Assembly (NCBI GenBank): GCA_950295325.1 | Contig: OX485807.1 | Location: forward strand, 558,501-622,500 | Source: Polytrichum commune | Lineage: Eukaryota > Streptophyta > Polytrichopsida > Polytrichales > Polytrichaceae | Direction: 5' to 3' | DNA length: 64,000 nucleotides | Shown here: one piece after another, positions 54,945 through 64,000 of the stretch | How positions within the stretch are numbered: the stretch's first letter is position 1 | Layout of the letters: each line of letters starts with the position of its first letter | The notes under the pieces: model-generated | What the model saw: the letters and a program-made list of their open reading frames with translations, nothing else | Database searches by the model: none | Told to the model about the DNA's origin: nothing | Translations under genes and position numbers: made by a program

Positions 54945-57069
54945 AGTAATTTAGTAAATGCAGTAATTCAATTCTCTTTGTCTCTCTTGCAACTTTATGT
55001 AGGAAGACAACTACATATTGGAAGCCACTTCATGGTGGAATGTGTGCATACTTTGCATTGCACTTGACATTCTAAATTACACTTGTGCCTATTTTAGTTA
55101 TTTTGGTGGATTGTGCCATTTTGATTTTTCATATCTTGTCTGCAAAGTTTGCATATATGTGCACATGTTTGCTCGTATGTTACTATCTCAACGTGGTTGG
55201 TCTTTTTTTTTCCATGTCCACATTGAGTTTCTTTGTTAGTATCTTGTTTCTTGCATAATTCTCCTGTTGGACTAGCATTGTATCTTCCTCGCCTTATATC
55301 CCTACAGGATGCTTCAATGCATCTTTGTAGTTATAAATTGATTATTCAAGTGCAATATGTGTTTGCTATATGATCAACATTCATCCCCTTGCTAACTTAC
55401 CTTATGTTCATTAAGTGTATATCTTCAAAATGATATAAACATATAATTATTTGGCATAAGCATTTTCATACACTATAATAACTTCATTATTTTTTTACGG
55501 GTAGCCCATGCAACCCTGAAAAAATAAATGTGACCTACCTAAAAGTTTTCCCACAATAAAGACTACATATAAGCCCTTGAAATAACAATTCACGATCTTC
55601 GGACCCTAGTCCATGGAATTAAAATATGTCAAACATGAGTAGGCTCCCATGAGCATGCTCATGAAATAGCATTCTTGAATATTTGTGGCATGAACAAATA
55701 TTGATCTCCAATAGAACCATTTGCCAAAATACATCATGTATGGACACCATCACATGGGAGTGCTAAGTTGTCATTTTTTTCTTTGTAAGACCAACACATT
55801 ATGTGTCACTTAGACTTCAAACCTAAACACGAACCTATAGATGAGTTTGACTCCTAGTTGTTAGTCCCTTGCTTGCCCTCTCATGTGATAGATTAAGCAT
55901 TTGAAAACCAACATGACTTGAGGACATATGTTGCATTCCTTGACGTACTTTTGATATTGATCAATACAACTTTGAAGTGAAAGAAAAGAGAAGAAAATAT
56001 AAGAAAAGAAACATTGGTGTTCAAGCATTGACATGATGTGAGCATGTTCTTATATTGATCGTGGATATCCAAGATGTAGTATAAGGTGGCTTGCCAACTT
56101 GTTGGAAGGTGGGCTCCATGGGGATAGATTGGTTATGGTTATGGCAGGGGTGTCACAAGGGCTTGCAGTTGTTATAGTTTTTGTTTGGTTGCTAGGTATG
56201 TAAGGGGTTTTATGGCGTTTTCGTGAATGGGTTTCATCTCGGAGCGATCACACCCCTTACATTTTGTAACCACGTGAGATAATGGGGTATTTAATGGGGG
56301 GATATTTATGCACCTCTGAATATTTTTCCCCACCTTATTTGTAGATATAAAGCTACTTTGACGTATTTTTTAGCACCTTATATTTATTTGTAATTATTTA
56401 GAGAGGCTATTTTTTTGGCATCATTTTTTTCTTAAAATCGTACAAGTACCAAATAATGGATGGAATACTATAGTGTTGCAAAATTAACTATGTGAGCAAC
56501 AAACATTCCATAATATCCATCTTGTCATTCAATCGGTTTCAATTAGTTATACCAATCCTAAACCATTCAAAGTACCATTCAAAACACAACCAATAACATT
56601 TGGGTATTAATTAAAGGGTTACCAATAAACATGGAGATAACAACATATACAAGCTAACATAGACAAGTTGTAAACACAGATAGAACAAAACAAGAATTAC
56701 AACCGGTTGTGACAAGACATAGAATTTTGCACAACTACCTACTCCAAAAAAAAATTGCATTCAAATACAAGAAAACTAAATACAAAAGCCATAATTATTG
56801 TATTGATCCTACTACACACTTTTAGGGGCATCCAATATCTATAACCTTATTTTTTTTCTATTGGTTACTAAAATGGAGGAATTATTCACCACCAAATTTT
56901 ACATATAATCGTGTAGGGGACATATTTCCAATGCTATGGTAGATCTAACAAATTTACAATTTTTACCCTCAACGAATTAAATTGATCTTATTTTTTTTCT
57001 TATCTTATCTTATCTTATCTTATCTCACGTGGTTTCTAAAACTCCGATAGTCACCTCCCCGAGGGTTTC
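54945..57069. other. Anonymous AT-rich region with a (TATCT)n microsatellite
   Basis: No supported gene. A pure pentanucleotide run TATCT lies at about 56998-57026. It is probably old repetitive DNA. Confidence 0.45.
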
Positions 57070-57380
57070 ATCAAGTTTTGGGCTATGGGTTTGGGGATGT
57101 TGAAGTCTTTTAGGTTGCTGATGGAGTGTCTGAGACTGCTCCTTGTAGTCATGATGTGATGATGATGAAGGGGGTTACCTTCTATCCTTTTGTTTTAGTG
57201 TGTCTAGTAGTGGATCATATCTCCTATGTTTGTTTTCAATGGCCAATTCAAGGTAGCAATCATGAGAGTATGTGAATTCAATAAATTGACTTGTGAGTGC
57301 GAGGGATGGAGTTAGCGGAATTTGACTTCGGGCACCTAGTATGCATAGGATGTCCTATCTAAGCTATCTCATGCATTGGT
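57070..57380 (-). pseudogene. LINE C-terminal remnant, second copy
   Basis: In the minus-strand reading, DILCILG is followed by QFIEFTYSHD and RRYDPLLDTL. This corresponds to DILCILG...QFIEFTYCNDRF...KYQPLI in the LINE at 14088-15698. It is a short, damaged copy of the same or a closely related family. Confidence 0.6.
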
Positions 57381-57974
57381 ATAGTAACTGTAAAGTGGAT
57401 ATAATACAATAGATGTTTGTAAAAAAAATATTTGAAACTTATGAACAACCAATGTGGGTACAAAAAAAATCACTTCCCGACTAATAAGAAGAGGAAAGCA
57501 TAACATTATTCAAGTGCATGGATGTGTTCCTTTCTTTATTTAGCCTCTGACACTTGCATTCCACTATCTTACCTTCATGGGAAGAAATTTTAGATAATAG
57601 GAAGAAATTGACGCCGGTATGACTCATAGTGAATAATGCTAGTGTGAATAGTACAAGTTTGTGAATAATGTTGGTATGAATAGTATGAATATTGTGAATG
57701 TTGTTAGTATTGTCAGTGAATAGTGTTGCTATGAACAATATTTTCAGTGAATAATGCGTGGATTCATGTGATAGTGTCAGGATGAACAATGAATCCTATG
57801 AGTAGGCCAAGAGTACAACTCCACCCAAATTTCTAAGTGTCATCTTGAATGTACGAATAGTAAACAAATGTTGCTACCTTGTTTGAGGGCCCCATAAAAT
57901 ATAGTTGACATATTCCCAAGGTCAGTGAAACCGACCCACATGGCTGAATAATGTTATGAAAGCCTCCTCAAAAT
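57381..57974. repeat. Spacer with a GTGAATA-type minisatellite
   Basis: At about 57615-57790, TGAATAxTGTTxGTATGAATAGT units recur in imperfect form. The rest of the stretch holds nothing recognised. Confidence 0.55.
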
Positions 57975-58165
57975 CACCAAAACAAATTGTGCCCTGCACA
58001 AACACCTTAGAACATGCAGTGATTTTCTTAAAGTGTATGATAAACGAGCATGTATTCATGAATTGAGTAGTACTCAAAAAAATTCGAGCCCTCACTACTT
58101 TTGAGATTTGACAAAATAGTACACATTTCGGGAATTAGTACCACACCCACTAATTGGGATAATCA
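57975..58165 (+). repeat. Dispersed repeat, copy 2
   Basis: Partner of 18795-18975, same orientation, similarity by eye across about 180 bp. Confidence 0.55.
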
Positions 58166-58674
58166 AGTGTACTCATCCTCCCATATTGCCACGGTATTTA
58201 AATTGGTGCCTAAATGGCTGTGCTCATACACACTTTGTATGATGTCATTGTACATTAATAATATACAATAACAATATCTTGTATAAGTACAATGACAACT
58301 TCAACACTAAATCACCCCTCCAACCCATCATAGCATTGTGGCACTGTAAATGATGTTCTTGCAAACTTAGACATAATATCATCATTGTATGAGCACATGC
58401 TCTTGTACTATGTCATGTATAAATTTTTGTGCATGTAAAGAGAACAATCTTGGATTTGGTCATCCAACAAGTGGTACGTCTATGGTAATACAATACGTCC
58501 CCACCTAATGTTGGGGTTGCCATCGAATTTTATGAAATGAAATTCATTATAAAGTCCATGAAGCTAACATGCTTATAGCACTAGAAGTACATCAAAGTGG
58601 TGTCAGAAAGTGTTCATTCCATATAAGTAACAGAGTGCAATGGTCTTTGCAAGATACGTGCTAATAGGTATCAA
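58166..58674. other. Anonymous AT-rich sequence
   Basis: Nothing is supported. Confidence 0.4.
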
Positions 58675-58944
58675 CTAAATAATCCAACTGGAAGTCTTGA
58701 GACTACCTAGTATTATATTCCAAAATGGGGAAGGAAGCCTGTCTATGTTGAAGTTATAGAGGGGACACTCCAACACACAGTGTGCCTCATTTTCAACCAC
58801 ATTTTCATAGCATAATTGACATAATGTTTTAATCCTGGAGATTGGGATCGTCAACAACCATCTAGCTTCAGTGGAAAATCTATTATTTGAGGTGCAATGT
58901 GTAATAATAATTTTGCATTGGGGTTGTGTCAATGGTTGCTTCAA
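58675..58944 (-). pseudogene. C-terminal Cys/His remnant of a second LINE-type family
   Basis: An 89-codon minus-strand frame reads RFSTEARWLLTIPISRIKTL, CQLCYENVVENEAHCVLECPLYN. The C-x2-C...VENEAHxxLECPxY pattern is the zinc-binding-like tail that follows RT in several LINE families. It differs from the tail of the LINE at 14 kb, so a different family is implied. Only this end is preserved. Confidence 0.65.
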
Positions 58945-60300
58945 GTACGATTTACATTCATAGTTAAGAAAGTCCTTGAGGTGAAGGTAATCTAGTTTAT
59001 TTATTATGCGTCATACCGTTGAGCCTCAAAACCTTCTAACTTTTGCATATGGGGTTTAGTGCATTAATATCCTCTTGACCTTGCAATAAATATATATTAT
59101 ATAAAATTATGATTTTTTTTGATAACATATACTATTCTCAATGCTTATTTTGTTGGATTTAAGTATACTTAGTATATATGACATCCAATAACCTTCATAA
59201 ATGGGTAGAATCATCCTAGTATCAACATACCTAGAATTAGGATTTATTGACCCAAATATGATCTTGGGTATACAATGGATCACTCATATTAAGATGCTCA
59301 CCAAGTATTAATGAAATCATATTTGAGTTCATTTGGACATATTTTCAAATTTTGGATTTTTTTATTACCTCAATTAAAAAATTAAATGCAAAATGCTTTC
59401 AATGCATCCAAATTTCATGGGAGATGTGTGGATCCTCAATGTTTGTCTGAATCTTATCATAATAGCACACATTTAATCATTTAATCATATTTGTAGTGTA
59501 TAATATATAAAATCAATAAAAATTTAATCAAAACAAATTTTTTATATCATTATAGTTTTTTTTGTGTATTCTATCGGAAGACTCTAGCATACAATTTAGT
59601 TAAAGGATCTTATCATAGAATTTTATCGTAGGAACTTATCATACAAATCAACATGTTGTAATCTTGGACTAGTTGTTGGTCCAATTTTATTGAAATATCA
59701 GTTAATATATGATTGATATTATAATTTATATATATGTTGGGACCCAAGTAGGTTTTTTTAAGAACATGATCATTATTTTTTGTATTAATACCATGCACAA
59801 TAACAACAACATTAAATTTTGTTATGTTCTTCAAAATCTATCATTTATTTAAGAGAATGAACACATTTGAGGTTAGAATTGGTTGTGTTTTGTATATTGC
59901 CTACCATTTAATGCTTTACATTGTAATACATGTTATACATGATCTTTATGTAAAGGAAATGCCTTTGGGATAATGCATTATGAAATTTAAAGACACATAC
60001 CTTCAAATTTCTACCCTAGCACATCTGCCCTCAATTTCCATAGAGCACTTCCCTTGGGTGTTATTCCCCTATGTGCCAACAAGCTTAAAGTGTTTAATTT
60101 TAGGTCCATTCTCCTTTGGAATTTTATTGTTTGGTTGTTGATTTACGGACTTAATATGTAATGTGCCATTTTCAATTGGTACTAAGCTTATGCCTTCTAA
60201 CGTGTGTTAGGGCTAACACTTGGTAAGACCTAAATTACTGATTTAGCTAGAGAAGCAGCTAAAAAGAGGAAACTATCGTGGTGCTCAGTCACGTCATCAC
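58945..60300. other. Very AT-rich intergenic region
   Basis: No gene or element is recognised. The last part is the 5' flank of the next gene. Confidence 0.45.
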
Positions 60301-60589
60301 ATACGTGGAATACGTCCCACCAACGGCGCTTCGCCACCTCAAATGCCACCTCACTACCAGCCTCCTGGTCTCTCTCTTCTCTCTCTCCCCCTTCTCCAAG
60401 CCTGGCCCCGAGTCTGAAATGTACCTACCCTGAAGATTTTAGCAAAACGTGGTTGTGGTTGTGGAGACGGAGCTTGGTGTCCGCCATAGCCAGCGCCTGC
60501 TCTCCAAGAACCTGGTCGCCTCATGTCTTGCCATCGATCACCCCTTTCTTGGCCTCCTGCACAATCTCACGGACAATCTTACTCCACGC
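60301..60589 (+). other. Putative 5' UTR exon of the right-edge gene
   Basis: A sharp rise in GC and CT-rich leader sequence (TCTCTCTCTTCTCTCTCTCC near 60370) ends at a good donor, CACGCAG|GTGTGT near 60589. No ATG-started long frame lies here. A leader exon spliced to the coding exon at 62991 is inferred from position only. Confidence 0.4.
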
Positions 60590-60703
60590 AGGTGTGTGTT
60601 ATTTTCTCTACTTTCCACGGATCGCATCTTCTTCTTGTATCCAAGCTTTCAAGAAATTTAATCATAATTGTTTTCTGTTTCGCTTACGACGTTGTTGGAG
60701 AGC

Positions 60704-60729
60704 AGAGGAGAGGAGAGGAGAGGAGAGGA
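60704..60729. repeat. (AGAGG)n microsatellite
   Basis: Five near-perfect GAGAG units in the presumed first intron. Confidence 0.85.
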
Positions 60730-62990
60730 CCACAATGGACGTATAAAATGTAAATAATTCGTTCGTTGCGCATGGCCCTGACGATTCTCGTCCAGGTTGT
60801 GAGGCCTCTTCCTAATTGTGAGGTTCGGAACCCTAATCTTGGTAATAATCGGAAGCATGGCAGTGCGGTGATCGCATTCGTTGGGCGTGAGTTATTGTTG
60901 TAAATTCAGAAACCGTTTTGTTGATGACTTTTCCTCATAAAGGCTGTGATGATGATGGTGATGGTAGTGTCAGATTTGAGCGTGGATTGAGGGAAGGGTA
61001 TTGTAATCGAGTGGGTAATTGCAAGTAGCGATCGTGGATCTGTTGCAATGGAAATTTTAGTTTCTCCTTGTTTAGACGATTTCGTAGAGGTCGCATGTGC
61101 TGTCCTCGCAAGAAAATGTGTTCGCGATCACGGATGTGAATTATAGGTTTTTGCACAAGAATGAGCGTCACTTTAATGACGTTGATTGATTTCTAGTTGA
61201 AGTTTGCAACTGTTTTCCTGAATTTGATATTTTTTGATGTCTTAGTTTTCATGTGGAGAGAAGTACGAGGTAATTGATACCTATTACAACGAGGATGAGC
61301 AAAGTGTCTACGCTGTCCTTCATTAGGTTTTCTCATGAGGAGACAGTTAAGTTGGACTATGTCGAGCCTGCGATTTGAGTTTATCACGGCATGAGAAGCA
61401 TAAGTCGTTCAAATTTATCTTGAGTGATCTTATGCAGCTAGAATTCAGGAACTTTGTCCTGATCGCGTTTTTATTTATTTATGAGGTAGACAATAGGTTA
61501 AGAAGGCCTTGGATATATTATCCCGAAAAGGACACACTTATCGATCGTACCTTTTTTACACCTCTTTGGCTGCCACAGGGCTCGATGTTTTTTTGGCTGG
61601 TGTGATAGCTGCAATTAGTGCGTCTTGGCAAGTCGGTTTAATCTTTTCAAGGTTTCCTTTTAGCTGAGATAGTGGGTTGATCTGATGCTATTTGATCTTC
61701 ATAGGGATGAGTTCCTTTCCATAGTGGCTATAAAATGGTCACGTACTTTGCTGTTCAATGGCAGCCATGATTATAACTTCTCTTTCTCTCTATATGGTTA
61801 GGCGATGGATTCGGAGTTATCATGTGATTGCACTTTTGTTTATTTCTAATCTCCTAACCTGCTTGGTTTGTTTGAGATACTTTGCGATGTGATGATGGTA
61901 ATTTGCACTCATGCAGTGAATCTATCTAAATTGTAAACTATGATCTGGAGTGGATTATGGGACAAATTGCTGTCCATAGTTATTTTCTTTTGGGTGCGTC
62001 AAGAGTTAATATAATATTTGTGAAAACCACTGCATTTGTGAGTGTCTTGCTAGCCTTATTTTGTGGTACTCGAGGTGTTCTTCACAAAGTTGCCAAGAGT
62101 TTATTTGGGTGATCTCGAATTTCTGGAAATGATTTGATGTATTATTGGGGCATACATGTAGGAAGCCTTGCTGACCGGCAGGGCTGTGGCAGGAACGACA
62201 AGCTGATGAGAATGTTTGGGATGTGCGTTAACTTCAATTACAGCAAGCCTTCTGGGCTTTGAGAAGAAGTACATCCCTCTATCCCAGTTGTTGGTCACCG
62301 TATATCTTATAAAGTCAGTCTTTATATTGATTGGCAAGGCTGAGAAGATGCTCCATCAAATGTTCAAATATGTGAATGGTGGAGTGTTTTCATGGTTTTC
62401 TTCACAAAGTTGCTCCAAAAATGAAGAATGTTGCGAACAATGTTTGGGCCATATTCAGCCTATTGCTGACAACATAGTGTACAATCTTGTTCCTTGTTAT
62501 AGTTTTTTTAACTGCTCTGCTAGTATTGGAAGTCAGTTTGTGGGCGGTGCTATAGTTTTGTATTTGCACCTTAGTATCATCTTCCATTAATCTTTATGTA
62601 CCTAAGGAATATTGCAATCTGTAACCTGTATAAAAAAGGTGAGCCACGATTGATTTCAGATCCTTGGGTATTTCTTGGTCCTGGCTTGAGATCCTCATGT
62701 TGCTATAATGTGTCACTTTGTATTATCGATTCTAGCTCTTCATGACTTGACATATGTTAGAACTGGTTTCACCTTTGACAAGAAAGAAATGTCCTAACTG
62801 TGTGATTTGACCTTGGCAGTAGCAATTTTATCTAAGAAGGCGCACAGAGTATCTTCTCAAGGGTGAGTCAGCAATATAGAGAGATCTGTATCAGGTTCAT
62901 AGCCTGAGGAATTATAATTATGGGAGTGTGGGGCTTGGCCCAGTGTAGTGGCAGGCCATCTTGCAAGTGGAGAGTGTTTGGAGGAACTTC
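60730..62990. other. Presumed intron or 5' leader of the right-edge gene
   Basis: No conserved coding stretch is seen. Frames such as 62216-62590 lack a domain. The base just before the coding exon carries possible acceptors (GTGGCAG near 62953, TTGCAAG near 62966). Confidence 0.4.
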
Positions 62991-63533
62991 ATGATGGATG
63001 ATGGAAGGGTGGGACAACCGCCCTCAAAGCGGCTACGGCTTGAACACCGCTCATCCTCACCACACTCTTGTGACTTTCAACCATGTGATGAACCCGAGCC
63101 TTCGAACTTGATTGCTCCACCCTCTCCCTCACTGAGTGCTGAAGTTTTCAATGGAGGTGATGTGTGCACAGAGGAGCTTCAGAGCCATATGGCTATGGAA
63201 GTAGCGGGTGCCATTATTACCCCAGCTGATCTGGACTCCAATCTGGTCATGGAGATTGGTGACACTACCAGCATTGATCTTGATGAGGGCCATCTGGTGA
63301 TGGGTGAACTTCGAGCTGATTTCAGTGAGGGGCAGCTTGCTGAAGATGTAACTGGGGTGCAAGGAACTGGGGAAAATGGAAAGGGACATGTAAATATGGC
63401 TGAGGTGATGGCAGCGCTTGAGTGGGAGAGACGCAAGAATATTGAGCTGTTGGGTCGTGTGTCCTCCTTGGAGGCTAAGCTGGGTGGTGAGGATGCCACT
63501 TCAGGGCTTACTCTGGAGGTCGTGGATGGACAG
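62991..63533 (+). CDS. First coding exon of an unidentified, probably nuclear protein (181 codons, incomplete)
   Basis: Starts MMDDGRVGQPPSKRLRLEHR. The PPSKRLRL segment is a likely nuclear localisation signal. A long acidic, low-complexity stretch follows, and then a predicted coiled coil, MAEVMAALEWERRKNIELLG, RVSSLEAKLG, at about residues 135-165. The exon ends in phase 0 at GGACAG|GTAGGT. I chose ATG 62991 because the open frame further left has no earlier ATG. The family is not recognised. It continues beyond the window. Confidence 0.7.
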
Positions 63534-64000
63534 GTAGGTGCAATTGGTTCACTTGATGCACTTTATGTCTACATTCTTGCTAAATTTTGAGAGGGATGTC
63601 TATCTAGGAAGAGAAATAAGAGGATTGTTGTGCTGACCTTTGTGAGGAGATGACAGCATGGCGGGGTCCGTGAAGGGCCTGGACTTTCAATTGGCATTGC
63701 ACAATGGTCAAGTTTCCAGACTTGTTGTGACCCCCCCAGCAGTCTGCACACATTTGCTAATTAATTAACTACATGACATACATTAGCTATTACCTTTAAA
63801 CTGAAACGCATATTGTACCATATTAAATTACGAAGGGCAACGCAATGAAAGGGGTTGCAGTTAGAAACTCGCAAGGAGATTGGCTAATTGGTATTTAACA
63901 TATATAAACTTGAGAGGGACGGTATGTCTATGATTGGCTTAACTTGTACAAAATTTAGCAACTTGCAAATGATTATGCACATACAGTTTCTTACCATCGC
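63534..64000 (+). other. Intron of the right-edge gene to the window edge
   Basis: A donor GTAGGTG begins at 63534. No further exon is recognisable before the edge, and frames carry stops. Confidence 0.5.

Noticed and set aside
60449-60753. Three overlapping frames at the start of the right-edge gene
   Set aside because: Their starts are not ATG, they run through the likely donor at 60589 and the AGAGG microsatellite, and no domain is seen.

Overview
The window is nuclear DNA from a land plant. It has GT-AG introns with AT-rich interiors, and two clearly plant gene structures: a 287-residue type II membrane prolyl 4-hydroxylase and a large ABCG half-transporter of the ABCG24/28 type. It is full of plant-type transposable elements, including a Ty3 chromovirus with an initiator-Met tRNA primer site. 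A DUF7869-like gene, a SWIM-finger transposase-like gene and a LINE with an RNase H domain suggest a bryophyte, lycophyte or fern rather than a flowering plant, but that is inference and I cannot name the species.

Layout. 1-3,392: a complete 7-exon prolyl 4-hydroxylase on the minus strand, with degenerate tandem repeats in its long first intron. About 4.07-6.15 kb: an old decayed tandem array interrupted by a short inverted-repeat element. 6,762-13,895: a full-length Ty3 chromovirus copy with a perfect TGCAG target duplication and 974-bp LTRs that read as identical, but a badly decayed interior containing a fourfold tandem duplication. 13.9-16.1 kb: a 5'-truncated LINE on the minus strand. 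16.1-24 kb: mostly anonymous AT-rich DNA with a hAT-like MITE at 17,661-18,215. 24.08-27.65 kb: a decayed Ty1-copia element split by a 1.96-kb insertion. 27.65-32.6 kb: anonymous DNA.

32,577-43,643: a 15-exon ABCG transporter on the plus strand, intact by my splice model (1,215 residues). It has a Cys-rich ectodomain, an unusual VPPG-repeat tract, one nucleotide-binding domain and a C-terminal membrane domain. About 45.0 kb: a short fragment of mitochondrial cob in the nucleus. 46.57-47.39 kb: a DUF7869-like pseudogene abutting a minus-strand solo LTR of the same Ty3 family. That LTR faces a second, broken LTR into which an unclassified 1.7-kb element has inserted. 51.95-54.56 kb: a SWIM zinc-finger transposase-like pseudogene split by a fresh-looking 1,396-bp element with perfect 14-bp inverted repeats, a perfect 8-bp target duplication and an intact 210-residue ORF of unknown function. 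This is the best candidate for something undescribed. 57-59 kb: LINE remnants and minisatellites. 60.3 kb to the end: the 5' part of a plus-strand gene for an unidentified nuclear-looking protein that continues past the right edge.

The three host genes do not form an operon-like unit and no shared pathway is evident. Most of the window records nested transposition.
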